Shown here piece by piece: positions 50,492 to 59,462 of a DNA stretch of 64,000 nt. A model generated the notes under the pieces. That model worked only from the letters and a program-made list of their open reading frames with translations. It ran no database searches and had not been told where the DNA came from. Position 1 is the stretch's first letter; each line of letters opens with the position of its first letter. Made by a program: the position numbers and the translations under genes. The DNA is from JBHOQX01 sp042408595 (GTDB taxonomy: Bacteria; Chloroflexota; Chloroflexia; Chloroflexales; Roseiflexaceae): positions 1-64,000 of the forward strand of contig JBHOQX010000025.1 in the NCBI GenBank assembly GCA_042408595.1. Direction: 5' to 3'.

Positions 50492-51408
50492 TGCGTTTGT
50501 TGATCACCGGCATAGGCGGCTTTGTCGGGCGCCATATGGCAGCTTATGCCGTTGCCCGGGGTGCAACTGTGGTTGGCATTAGCCGGATGCCGGGCGCGGC
50601 GCCCGGTGTCGAATTTTTGGTAGCGGATATGGATTGCGCTGATGCAACAGCAGATGCGGTAAAGGCAGCAGCAGCTGAAGCTGTCATCCACCTTGCTGCG
50701 CATACCCCAGCAAATCGCCCTCAGTTGCCGCTACAGGAATGGCTGACCGGTACGCCGGTCGCTACGCTTAATCTGCTCGAAGCAGTACGTATGCATTGTC
50801 CGCAAGCAAAGGTGCTTATCGTCAGTTCATCGGCAGTGTATGGTCATGTTCCCCTTGATCGCCTGCCAGTGACCGAAGATCATCCTATGCAGCCTGCGAC
50901 AATGTATGGGGTCAGTAAGGCAATACAGGAACTTCTGGCAATCCGCTATGTTTCCGAGCACGGGTTGCAGGTGATTCGTGCTCGACCGTTCAATCTTATC
51001 GGTCCCGGCGAACCACGAGGCATGCTGACCAGTACGCTTGCAGCACAGATTGCCGCCATTGCTGCAGGGAAGCATCCACCGATTGTGCGTATGCGACACC
51101 GTGCTACGAGTCGCGATTTTACCGATGTGCGTGACGCTGTAGCGGCGTACTGGGCGCTGTTGGAGCATAGTAAACCCGGCAGAGTTTACAATGTCTGCTC
51201 TGGTGCAGCGACCCCTATTGGCGATATTGTTGAACGATTATTACGGTTAGCCGGGATCGATGCCGCTGTCGAGGAAACAGGTACACATACTTCTGGCGAT
51301 ATCCTAATTCAGGTTGGCAGTGCGGCACGACTGACTGCGACAACAGGATGGCGATCTCGTTTTGATCTCGACACAAGTCTGCACGATTTGCTGGCAACAT
51401 TTGTATAA
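50491..51408 (+). CDS. SDR reductase/epimerase, RMD-like
   Basis: A protein of 305 aa that starts in a TAATG overlap. LLITGIGGFVGRHMAAYAVARG, VIHLAAHTPANRPQ, LIVSSSAVYGHVP and TMYGVSKAIQELL give the nucleotide-binding and Ser/Tyr/Lys sites. RPFNLIGPGEPRGMLTSTLAAQ resembles GDP-6-deoxy-4-keto-mannose reductase (RMD). With the dehydratase at 48786 it could give a 6-deoxyhexose such as rhamnose. The exact product is inferred. Confidence 0.85.
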   Translation: MRLLITGIGGFVGRHMAAYAVARGATVVGISRMPGAAPGVEFLVADMDCADATADAVKAAAAEAVIHLAAHTPANRPQLPLQEWLTGTPVATLNLLEAVRMHCPQAKVLIVSSSAVYGHVPLDRLPVTEDHPMQPATMYGVSKAIQELLAIRYVSEHGLQVIRARPFNLIGPGEPRGMLTSTLAAQIAAIAAGKHPPIVRMRHRATSRDFTDVRDAVAAYWALLEHSKPGRVYNVCSGAATPIGDIVERLLRLAGIDAAVEETGTHTSGDILIQVGSAARLTATTGWRSRFDLDTSLHDLLATFV

Positions 51409-53642
51409 TGAACGTCGATCATCGGTCACCCTACAGCTACGCCCCTGCCGATCCGTCTGCTGACCCCGATGTGCTGGTGGTCACACTGGTGGTATCGGTA
51501 ACCGATCTTGCGCGCCAGGCAATGGCGTTGCGCGCTCAGTCACTGCAATCCTGGCAGTGGGTCATTGTCTGTTTGCCTTCCCTGGCGAACAGATTGCTGC
51601 CTCTCACGACCGATCCGCGTGTGCAGGTTATTCCAGAGATGCACCCTGCTTCGGTGTCACGTCGCCTTGTGCAATCGTCATCATGCCGGTTCGTCTGTAC
51701 GTTGAGCGCCGATACCGCTCTCGCTCCTACTTTCCTGGAGAAAGCCGCGTGGTTCCTGGCGACGAACCCCCACGTGGCGTTTTGTAACGCATATACCCGC
51801 GATGAGAGCGGCGCTCTCTGGTCATATGGTTTCGAGCAGGGAGATCGGTTCCTTGATATGAACTATGCCGGGGCAACTGCATTGTTCTACACGGATGATC
51901 TGCTGGCAACAGGATTGCCGCTCCCAACCACCGACGATGGCGCGTGGGAAATATGGTTGCAACTCGCAGATCAGGGAAAGTGGGGCTTCACTATTCCCCA
52001 ACCCCTTATTCTCTCTCTTTACCCGCTTTCGATATCCCCTTTTCAATCGAGAGATCCTTCACAACGTGCAGTACAGCGCGACCGATTGCGTGCACGGTAT
52101 GGAGCGTTGCATGGTCGCTTTCCACGTGTCGGATTGACCGATGCCACACCATTTGAAACAATTAGTGCTTCTCCGGTTCTCGCGAATCAATTAGCAAAAA
52201 GTACGATAACGAAGCGTATCTTGATGATAGTGCCCTGGCTCGTAGTTGGTGGTGCAGAGCGAGTTAATCTCAACCTGATATCGCATCTGACACAAAAAGA
52301 TTCGGAAATCAGTGTTGTAACGACCATTATCGGACAAAAACATCCATGGCTGTCCGAGTTTGAACGTTTCACATCCGATATTTTCATTCTTGACCTCTTT
52401 CTTCGCCTTCCCGAATTCCCACGATTCATCGTTTATTTGATCAGATCTCGCGGAATTGACGCGGTCGTAATTGCTAACAGTTATCTTGGATATCAATTAC
52501 TCCCTTTTTTGCGCTCTTACTGCCAAGAAACGGTATTTGTCGATCTCTTACATAGTTACGAGGAGGTATGGAAAAATGGAGGTTATCCGCGCGCTAGCGT
52601 CGGCTATCAATCCCAACTCGATCTGACCATCGTAACCGGCGATCATGTCAAGCGTTGGATGGTGGCTCGTGGCGCCGATCCAGAACGAATTCACATATGT
52701 TATACCAATGTGGATGTTGACCGTTGGCGCCCTGATCCGCAACGTCGTGCAGAAATACGGACAAGTCTTGGTCTTGGGGAAGATGATCTATTGATTGTGC
52801 TGATTGGTCGTTTGACGAGCGAAAAACGCCCTCTTCTTTTTGCACCGATCATTGCGGCGTTACGAAAAAAAACATCCTCTCGTTTTCTGGCGCTAGTGTT
52901 AGGTGATGGCCCGTTACGAGGTCAGGTTGAGCGTCATATACGAGAATTGCGCCTCAATGATGTTATGCGCACTCTGGGACGCGTCAATGACGATGAGGTG
53001 TTTGGTTATCTCGCTGCTGCCGATGTGTTTCTGATCCCGTCACAGACTGAGGGCGTTTCGGTAGCAACGATGGAAGCTATGGCGATGGGGGTCGTGCCGA
53101 TAAGCGCTGATGTTGGCGGTCAGGGCGAATTGATTACGGCGGACTGTGGTGTTCTCATTCCTCATGGACCTCATGAGATTGATGAGTATGCACGAGTGCT
53201 GGCACGTCTCGCCGATGATTCGGAAACGCGACGACGTATGGGACAGGCAGCCCGCGAACGGGTTGAGCGGCACTTTGCGTTACGTGATTTTGGACCTCGT
53301 ATGGAGGCGCTATTAGAGCAGGCGCGGGAGTTGCACCGTACAGCGCCGCGTGCGGTGATACCTATCGAACTGGCACGTGAATGGGCAACTCAAATCATTG
53401 AATGTACGCGTCAGGAGATGGCGCTTGATGACATATGGGCGGAGCGCGAAAGCTGGCGCTCCAATCCGCGTCCCCATCCATCGCTGTCAATCCCTCCACG
53501 CCAATCGTTTCGTCGCAGAATGCTGCGATTTGTCTGGGCACAGGTTGCGCATCTCTACCGCTGGGGCGTGGGTCGTAACATGAGATGGCTCGTTCCCCTC
53601 AAGGAACGACTGGTATCAGAAGTTCACCGCCGTGGTTGGTAG
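51408..53642 (+). CDS. Two-domain glycosyltransferase: degenerate GT-A plus GT4
   Basis: A protein of 744 aa starting in a TAATG overlap. Residues 1-240 align in order with the GT-A half of the next gene (shared SYAPADPSADP near 10-20; WQWVIVCLPS against WEWIIVNDGS), but the nucleotide motif NDGS is lost and DSDD is replaced by SADTA, so this half is probably inactive. Residues 270-640 are a GT4 domain (RILMIVPWLVVGGAERVNLNL, IVLIGRLTSEKRP, LIPSQTEGVSVATMEAMAMGVVPI with the E-x7-E pattern) that looks functional. The C-terminal 80 residues are helical and basic. It is the last complete gene of the AT-rich cassette. Confidence 0.85.
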   Translation: MNVDHRSPYSYAPADPSADPDVLVVTLVVSVTDLARQAMALRAQSLQSWQWVIVCLPSLANRLLPLTTDPRVQVIPEMHPASVSRRLVQSSSCRFVCTLSADTALAPTFLEKAAWFLATNPHVAFCNAYTRDESGALWSYGFEQGDRFLDMNYAGATALFYTDDLLATGLPLPTTDDGAWEIWLQLADQGKWGFTIPQPLILSLYPLSISPFQSRDPSQRAVQRDRLRARYGALHGRFPRVGLTDATPFETISASPVLANQLAKSTITKRILMIVPWLVVGGAERVNLNLISHLTQKDSEISVVTTIIGQKHPWLSEFERFTSDIFILDLFLRLPEFPRFIVYLIRSRGIDAVVIANSYLGYQLLPFLRSYCQETVFVDLLHSYEEVWKNGGYPRASVGYQSQLDLTIVTGDHVKRWMVARGADPERIHICYTNVDVDRWRPDPQRRAEIRTSLGLGEDDLLIVLIGRLTSEKRPLLFAPIIAALRKKTSSRFLALVLGDGPLRGQVERHIRELRLNDVMRTLGRVNDDEVFGYLAAADVFLIPSQTEGVSVATMEAMAMGVVPISADVGGQGELITADCGVLIPHGPHEIDEYARVLARLADDSETRRRMGQAARERVERHFALRDFGPRMEALLEQARELHRTAPRAVIPIELAREWATQIIECTRQEMALDDIWAERESWRSNPRPHPSLSIPPRQSFRRRMLRFVWAQVAHLYRWGVGRNMRWLVPLKERLVSEVHRRGW

Positions 53643-53692
53643 GGTATCCCCGGTGTGTGATCAGGCAGGTAATTTGTGTACAAAACAAGAGA

Positions 53693-55972
53693 ATGAAAAT
53701 TAGCCATGTCCTCATTCCTTCCCGTCCTCTCTATCCCGCACGCCCGGTCTATGGCTACGCGCCCGCCGACCCATCGGCGCAGCCGGTGGTCAGCATTGTG
53801 ACCCCCTACTACAACACCGGCGCGATGTTTTTCGAGACGGCTGTCTCGCTCCTACGCCAGACGTTTCAGCAGTGGGAGTGGATCATCGTCAACGACGGCT
53901 CGGACGACCCGGCGGCGCTGCGGGTGCTGGATACGCTGCGCGCGGTAGACGATCCGCGCGTGCGGCTGATCGACCAGCCGAACCGCGGGCTGCCCGCCGC
54001 GCGCAACGCGGGCGCGGCTGCGGCCCGCGCCCCGCTGCTCTTCTTCCTCGACAGCGACGACGTGCTCGCGCCGACCGCGCTCGAAAAGCTGGCCTGGACG
54101 CTCGAATCCTACCCAGAGGCCGCCTTCGCCACGGCCTGGGTCGAGACGTTCGGTGCGCGGCGACTGGCGTGGCGCCTTGGCTTCGATACCCGACACGCCT
54201 TTCTGTACGCCAATATGGCGACGGCGCTGACGATGGTGCGGCGCAGCGTCTTCGCGGCGGTCGGCGGCTTCGACGAGGCGCGCCGTGCCGGCCTGGAGGA
54301 CTATGAGTTCTGGTTGCGCTGTGCCGCGCATGGCTATTGGGGGCGCGATGTTCACGAGTTCCTGCTCTTCATCCGCCGCAAGGCGCCCCAAGAGTACACC
54401 GCCTACCGCTGGGCCACACGCGACGACCCCGATCGCTATGATGCCTTCCGCGCCGAGATGCGTGCCCGCTATCCACGCCTCTTCCGGGACGGGCTGCCTG
54501 TCAAGCCGGCGTTCGCGGCCGACCCACACCCGCTTGTGCGCGACGATCTGCCGTTCGAGAACCGGCTGGCGCGCGATGGCAATCGCCGTATCCTTCTCCT
54601 CCTTCCACGCATCACCGTCGGCGGGGCCGACCGCTTCGTGCTCGATCTGGCCGCCGGATTGGCCGCCCGCGGCGACCGCGTGACCGCGTGCCTGCTGCGC
54701 GATGACCAGCCGCACGATTGGCTCGCTGAGCTCCAACGCATCACGCCGGACGTTTTCAACCTGGGCGCGTTCCTGGCGACGGCGGACATTCCACGCTTCC
54801 TTCGCTACCTGAGCGAGTCGCGCGGGATAACGCACCTCGTGCTCTCGAACGCACTGCTTGGCTATCAGCTCCTGCCGTATCTGCGCGCTCGTTGCCCGCA
54901 GGTCGCGGTGGTTGATGTTCTCCACATGGAGCAGGAAGCACGACACGGCGGCTTTCCGCGGGTCGCGATCGAGCATGATGGGCTGATCGACCTGCATATC
55001 ACATCAACCGACCATCTGCGCCAGTGGATGATAGCCCACGGTGCGCCGCCTGCGCGGATAGCCGTCTGCACAACAAATATCGATCCGCAGCGCTGGGCGC
55101 CGGACGCCGGGGTGCGCACCCGCGTCCGGCGCGAGATCGGAATCGCGCCGGACGTGCCCGTGATCTTGTATGCAGCACGGCTGACAGCGCAGAAGCGCCC
55201 ACGCCTGGCCGCCGAGATCGTGCGCCGGCTCCGAGATGATGGGCTGCCGTTCGTCGCATTGATAGCCGGCGACGGCGAGGATGCCGGCTGGATGCGGCGC
55301 TTCGTGCGACGGTGGCGGCTGTCCGGCCGGGTGCGCCTGCTCGGGGCGGTGCCACACGAGCGCGTGCGCGACCTGCTGCTGGCCAGCGATCTGTTGCTCC
55401 TCCCCTCGGCCAGGGAAGGGCTGGCGCTCATCCTGTTCGAGGCCCTGGCCACGGGAGTCGTTCCGGTCGCCGCGGATGTCGGCGGGCAGCGCGAGTTGGT
55501 GACCCCGGAATGCGGGGTACTGATACCGACAGGCGGGGACGAAGCAGCGGCCTATGTGGCGGCCCTCCGCGACCTGATCACGGCGCCGGAGCGTCGTGCC
55601 GCCATGGCGCGTGCCGGGCGCGCACGGATCGAAGGTAGCTTCACGCTCGATGCGATGATCGGCCGGATGCAGACGCTGCTGGATCGAGCCAGCCAACTGG
55701 CGCTCGATTCGCCGCGCCCGCCGGTGCCGGTCGAGGCCGGGCTGCCCGCCGCCGCGCTGGCGATCGAGCATTTCACTCTGGAACAGCGACTGCGGCGGCT
55801 GCCGCCCGTGCGGATCGCCCTGGCGCTCCGCCATTCGTCCGCCTGGGCGCCGCTGATGGATGCCGTTGCCCGCGCCCAGGACGCGGATGCCCGCCTGAAC
55901 CGGGCGATCTACGAAGCCCGCCGCGAGATCATGAAACGGGTGCGGCGGGCGGCGGCCTGGGTGCGCCGATGA
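53693..55972 (+). CDS. Bifunctional GT2-GT4 glycosyltransferase, paralogue of the preceding gene
   Basis: A protein of 759 aa from ATG 53693. Residues 30-260 are an intact GT2 domain: VVSIVTPYYNTGAMFFETAVS, IIVNDGSDDPAALRVLD, ARNAGAAAARAPLLFFLDSDD, EDYEFWLRCA. Residues about 285-670 are a GT4 domain (ILLLLPRITVGGADRFVLDLA, ILYAARLTAQKRPRLAAEI, PSAREGLALILFEALATGVVP). Two active halves suggest that it adds two sugars in turn. The sequence becomes GC-rich within the first 20 codons, so it belongs to the resident chromosome rather than the cassette. The stop overlaps the next start by 4 bp. Confidence 0.9.
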   Translation: MKISHVLIPSRPLYPARPVYGYAPADPSAQPVVSIVTPYYNTGAMFFETAVSLLRQTFQQWEWIIVNDGSDDPAALRVLDTLRAVDDPRVRLIDQPNRGLPAARNAGAAAARAPLLFFLDSDDVLAPTALEKLAWTLESYPEAAFATAWVETFGARRLAWRLGFDTRHAFLYANMATALTMVRRSVFAAVGGFDEARRAGLEDYEFWLRCAAHGYWGRDVHEFLLFIRRKAPQEYTAYRWATRDDPDRYDAFRAEMRARYPRLFRDGLPVKPAFAADPHPLVRDDLPFENRLARDGNRRILLLLPRITVGGADRFVLDLAAGLAARGDRVTACLLRDDQPHDWLAELQRITPDVFNLGAFLATADIPRFLRYLSESRGITHLVLSNALLGYQLLPYLRARCPQVAVVDVLHMEQEARHGGFPRVAIEHDGLIDLHITSTDHLRQWMIAHGAPPARIAVCTTNIDPQRWAPDAGVRTRVRREIGIAPDVPVILYAARLTAQKRPRLAAEIVRRLRDDGLPFVALIAGDGEDAGWMRRFVRRWRLSGRVRLLGAVPHERVRDLLLASDLLLLPSAREGLALILFEALATGVVPVAADVGGQRELVTPECGVLIPTGGDEAAAYVAALRDLITAPERRAAMARAGRARIEGSFTLDAMIGRMQTLLDRASQLALDSPRPPVPVEAGLPAAALAIEHFTLEQRLRRLPPVRIALALRHSSAWAPLMDAVARAQDADARLNRAIYEARREIMKRVRRAAAWVRR

Positions 55973-56880
55973 GCCCCGCGGTCTCGGTCATTACGCCCTG
56001 CTACAATCAGGCCCGGTTTCTTCCGGAATCGGTCGCCAGCGTGGTCGCACAGACCTATCCGAACTGGGAGCTGATCATCGTCGATGACGGCAGCCCGGAC
56101 GATACCGCCGCGGTCGCTGGCGCGCTGATCGCCGCATACCCACACCACACGATCCGCCTGCTTCGCCAGGCGAACGCCGGCCTGAGCGCAAGCCGCAACG
56201 CCGCCATCCGCGCTGCACAGGGGGCCTACATCCTGCCGCTCGACGCCGATGACGCGATCGAGCCGCGGATGCTGGAACGAACCGTCCCCGTGCTCGACAC
56301 CGAGCCGGAGGTCGGCTTCGTCTATACGGATGTCCGGCTGTTCGGCGCGGATGATTCGCTGATCCGGCATGAGCCGTACGATCTGCGCACGCACCTGCTC
56401 AACTGCCAGTTCCACGTCTCGACACTCTTCCGGCGGCGGGCCTGGGCGCAGACCGCCGGCTTTCGCTCGAGCATGAGCAACGGCTACGAGGATTGGGATT
56501 TCTGGCTCAGTCTTGCGGAGTTCGGCTGGCAGGGCCGCTATGTCGCCGAGCCGCTCTTTCGCTATCGCCGCCTGCCGGGGAGCATGCTGGCGCGCAAAAC
56601 ACCGCGCGATCTTGAGATTCGGGCGCGGATCGTGCTGAACCATCCGCGGCTGTATTCCAGCGACTTTCTCGCATGGGCCTGGCAGGTGCAGCGCGACGCA
56701 AACGGCAGGGCGCTCGCCGGGCGCGCGTGGGTGCGGGCGTACGTCGGCCATTGCCTGCTGATCGCGCGCCACGCGCCCCACCTGCTGCCGAAGATGATGC
56801 TGCAGCCGCTCTACTGGCGGCTGCCTGAGCGCCGCCAAGGGCAGCTTCGGCGCATCGGGCGCATGCTGGGCATGGTATAG
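55969..56880 (+). CDS. GT2-family glycosyltransferase
   Basis: A protein of 303 aa overlapping the preceding stop (ATGA). VSVITPCYNQARFLPESVASVV, LIIVDDGSPDDTAAVAG, SRNAAIRAAQGAYILPLDADD and GYEDWDFWLSLAEFGWQG give a full GT-A site. It is related to the GT2 enzymes at 41215 and 44037 but GC-rich like its flank. The basic, amphipathic C-terminus suggests membrane contact. A glycan-chain transferase of the same polysaccharide pathway. Confidence 0.9.
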   Translation: MSPAVSVITPCYNQARFLPESVASVVAQTYPNWELIIVDDGSPDDTAAVAGALIAAYPHHTIRLLRQANAGLSASRNAAIRAAQGAYILPLDADDAIEPRMLERTVPVLDTEPEVGFVYTDVRLFGADDSLIRHEPYDLRTHLLNCQFHVSTLFRRRAWAQTAGFRSSMSNGYEDWDFWLSLAEFGWQGRYVAEPLFRYRRLPGSMLARKTPRDLEIRARIVLNHPRLYSSDFLAWAWQVQRDANGRALAGRAWVRAYVGHCLLIARHAPHLLPKMMLQPLYWRLPERRQGQLRRIGRMLGMV

Positions 56881-56944
56881 TCGGGTGAGATCGCAGGCTG
56901 GCGTGCGTCGTACGCTCCGGCGGCCGACGCCCAGGACGATGCGT

Positions 56945-57889
56945 ATGCGTGTGCTTATCACCGGCTCCAGCGGCCAGATCGGCACCAATCTGGGTCTGCG
57001 CCTGCTCGATACGGGCCACCAGGTCTTCGGCGTGGACCGGCGGGCGAACACGTGGACGGAGCGCATCCCGACCCTGCTGCAAGAGTTGGCCGCGCCATAC
57101 CGCGACTTCCGCGGCGGGATCGGCGGCGCGCCCTACCCGCCCTGCGACATCGTGGTGCACCTGGCGGCGAACGCGAAGGTTCACGAGCTGGTCGAGCAGC
57201 CGCACCGCGCCCTGGAGAACATTCAGCTCACTTTTAACGTGCTGGAATATTGCCGCCACAACAACCTGCCGCTGATCTTCTCTTCCTCGCGGGAAGTCTA
57301 CGGCGACATCCGGCGCTACATCACCGAGGAGCAGCACGCCGACTTCGCCTTCACCGAAAGCCCCTATTCAGCCAGCAAGATCGCCGGCGAGGCGCTGATC
57401 TACTCCTACGCCCGTTGCTATGGGCTGCGCTATATCGTCTTCCGCTTCTCGAACGTGTACGGTCGCTACGACAGCGATATCGAGCGGATGGAGCGCGTCA
57501 TCCCGCTCTTCATCCGGCGCATGAGCCGTGGCGACGAAGTGACGGTCTATGGGCGGGAGAAGATTCTCGACTTCACCTACGTGGATGACTGCGTGGATGG
57601 GATCGTCGCCGGGATCGAACGCCTGCTGGCGGGGCAGGTCGTCAATGAGACGATCAACCTGGCGTACGGCGAGGGAAACAGTCTGGTGACCATGGCCGAA
57701 TATGTCGCCCAGGCTCTGGGCGTGCCGCCGCGCATCCGGGTCGAGCCGTCCAAGCGCGTCGGCGAGGTGACGCATTACGTGGCGGATATCGCCCGGGCAC
57801 AGGCGCTGCTCGGCTATGCCCCAAAGGTGCCGCTGGCGGAGGGCATCCGCCGGGCGGTGGCGTGGCACCAGGCGCAGCTCCGCCCGTGA
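56945..57889 (+). CDS. NAD-dependent epimerase/dehydratase
   Basis: A protein of 314 aa from ATG 56945 (AGGA 8 nt upstream; ATG 56939 is in frame two codons earlier). RVLITGSSGQIGTNLGLRLLDTG binds NAD; VVHLAANAKVHELVEQP, IFSSSREVYGDI and SPYSASKIAGEAL hold the Ser/Tyr/Lys triad; FRFSNVYGRYDSD and TVYGREKILDFTYVDDCVDG continue the fold. It is closest in style to UDP-glucose/GlcNAc 4-epimerases and UDP-glucuronate decarboxylase relatives. Last plus-strand gene of the polysaccharide locus. Confidence 0.88.
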   Translation: MRVLITGSSGQIGTNLGLRLLDTGHQVFGVDRRANTWTERIPTLLQELAAPYRDFRGGIGGAPYPPCDIVVHLAANAKVHELVEQPHRALENIQLTFNVLEYCRHNNLPLIFSSSREVYGDIRRYITEEQHADFAFTESPYSASKIAGEALIYSYARCYGLRYIVFRFSNVYGRYDSDIERMERVIPLFIRRMSRGDEVTVYGREKILDFTYVDDCVDGIVAGIERLLAGQVVNETINLAYGEGNSLVTMAEYVAQALGVPPRIRVEPSKRVGEVTHYVADIARAQALLGYAPKVPLAEGIRRAVAWHQAQLRP

Positions 57890-57952
57890 GCGGCAGGGGA
57901 TGGTCGGCGGTGTGGGCAGCCCGATGTCCAACGCCGACCCTTGAACCGCACG

Positions 57953-59377
57953 TTAATCCAGCACCTCAACATACTGCGGCAGCATGTTCACCGCCCGGGG
58001 GATGAGGCCGTCGCGGTTGCCGTCGGAGCACATGTAGCGCGAGGGGACATCGTTGCTCAGGTGATCGGTGCAGACGGCGGTGGCCCCGGGCGCAACCGGC
58101 AGGTTATAGAGCAGCGGAAAGTCGGTCTTGGGCACCCACAAGACGTAGAGCGTGCTCGCGCGGCTGGCATCGAACGAACTGCGCGCTTTGCGGAACTGCA
58201 GCACCTGCACGACCTGGTACTGGCTGGGCGGCGGCTCGGCCAGCGGCGGGCCGATGTAGCGCGCGCTGTCAAGCAGCAGCGCCGAGTTGCGGAAGGCATA
58301 GTACGCCGGGCGCGGCTGGAGGGTGCCGTTCACCTCGTCGATCAGTTGCGGGTTGCCGATATCGTTGCCGGTCGGCAGCACAAGCGAGAACCAGAACGCG
58401 CCGAGCAGGTCGAGCGCGACAGCCTGGGCATAGATGCGCGCCGCGTAGTTTGCCTGGCGGCTGGCGAAGCCGTTGAGGCAGCTGGGGGAGGGGGTGCACA
58501 GCACGCCGATCTCGGTCGCGAAGAGCGGCTTGTTCGCCAGCCCGTAGCGGGCGAGCGTCCGCCGCAGGTTGGTCGCCTTGTTGAGCAGCAGGTCACTCGC
58601 GCCATAGTCGCCGTACGCATGGAAGCTGAGCGCGTCCATGGCGTTGCCGGCCCCCGAGGCGAGGATGCCCTCCAGAAAGCCGAGCGAGACCTGGTTGTTC
58701 GGCCAGTCGTAGGCCAGCGCGCCGCCAAGCACAAACGCGTTCGGGTTGGCCGCTTTGACGGCCGGGTACACCTGCTTCAGGACCTGGCCGTAGTATTCGC
58801 CGCCGTAGTGGGGCAGGGACGCGTCCGCCCAGCAGCCGAATCCATCGGAGTCGTCGGCCTGCTCGGCTGTGAAATCCGGCTCGTTCCAGATCTCCCAGAA
58901 CTTCACCTGAGGATAGCGCGCCGCGGCCGCTCGCACAAACCGGGCGAAATCGGCAACGGCGTCGGGCCGTGGCGGGCTACAGCGCGCGCCCGGCCCCCGC
59001 TGCGCCCAGGCGGGCGTATGCTGGATGACGACCGTCGGCTCGACACCAGCCGACCGCAGGCGCTCGATGTTGGCCTCAAGGCTCGCGGCAGCCTCCCATT
59101 GATACACACCGCGCACCCGCTCGACATCCGCCCACATCAGGTCGCCGGCCCGCGACCAGCGCGGCTGCGCCTCGCGCACATAGGGCATCGCGGCGTTCGA
59201 CACGTAGACGCGGAAATCGAAACCGAAGGGGCTGACGCCATTGTTCACCAGCGGGCTGCTGGCGAGCGGCAGATACACCGTGTGGGGACCGGTGGCCGCA
59301 GGCTGCGCCGTGGCGACGGCCCCCGAGACCAGCGCAGCCAGGACGAAGAGCAGAGCGAGAGCGCGACGGAGCAGCAT
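57953..59377 (-). CDS. Secreted TIM-barrel glycoside hydrolase-like protein (GH39/GH5 clan)
   Basis: A protein of 474 aa from ATG 59377, with a signal peptide (LLRRALALLFVLAALVSGAVATA). The barrel shows the acid/base Glu in VKFWEIWNEPDF, HTPAWAQRG on an early strand, DALSFHAYGDYG and the likely nucleophile in KPLFATEIGVLC, where clan GH-A places it. The C-terminal 90 residues form a beta domain. It probably cleaves or rearranges a surface glycan outside the cell, which fits a gene next to a polysaccharide locus. The GTG at 59410 and ATG at 59404 are in frame but would add residues before the signal peptide. Confidence 0.82.
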   Translation of the reverse strand: MLLRRALALLFVLAALVSGAVATAQPAATGPHTVYLPLASSPLVNNGVSPFGFDFRVYVSNAAMPYVREAQPRWSRAGDLMWADVERVRGVYQWEAAASLEANIERLRSAGVEPTVVIQHTPAWAQRGPGARCSPPRPDAVADFARFVRAAAARYPQVKFWEIWNEPDFTAEQADDSDGFGCWADASLPHYGGEYYGQVLKQVYPAVKAANPNAFVLGGALAYDWPNNQVSLGFLEGILASGAGNAMDALSFHAYGDYGASDLLLNKATNLRRTLARYGLANKPLFATEIGVLCTPSPSCLNGFASRQANYAARIYAQAVALDLLGAFWFSLVLPTGNDIGNPQLIDEVNGTLQPRPAYYAFRNSALLLDSARYIGPPLAEPPPSQYQVVQVLQFRKARSSFDASRASTLYVLWVPKTDFPLLYNLPVAPGATAVCTDHLSNDVPSRYMCSDGNRDGLIPRAVNMLPQYVEVLD

Positions 59378-59462
59378 GGTACGCTCGGTGCTAGCAGGAG
59401 CCATCGCCACCGATTATAACCACTGCTGGCGTCAAAAAGATACGCGCTGTATTGCGATTGAA

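Larger units (their letters stand above)
39060..53740. other. AT-richer polysaccharide cassette, probably exchanged horizontally
   Basis: Base composition and third-codon-position use change abruptly inside wzt near 39060 and return to the GC-rich style near 53740, at the 5' end of the next GT gene. Within it, 45.0-48.5 kb is the most AT-rich. All genes are on the plus strand with ATGA or TAATG overlaps. No transposase or integrase is visible. Boundaries are by eye. Confidence 0.7.

Noticed and set aside
59413..59418. TATAAT on the minus strand as promoter of the secreted glycosidase
   Set aside because: No -35 at 16-18 bp (a TTGACG is only 11 bp away), so it was not listed as a promoter.
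57941..59419. Plus-strand open frame of 492 codons
   Set aside because: Antisense to the secreted glycosidase-like gene; composition typical of shadow frames.
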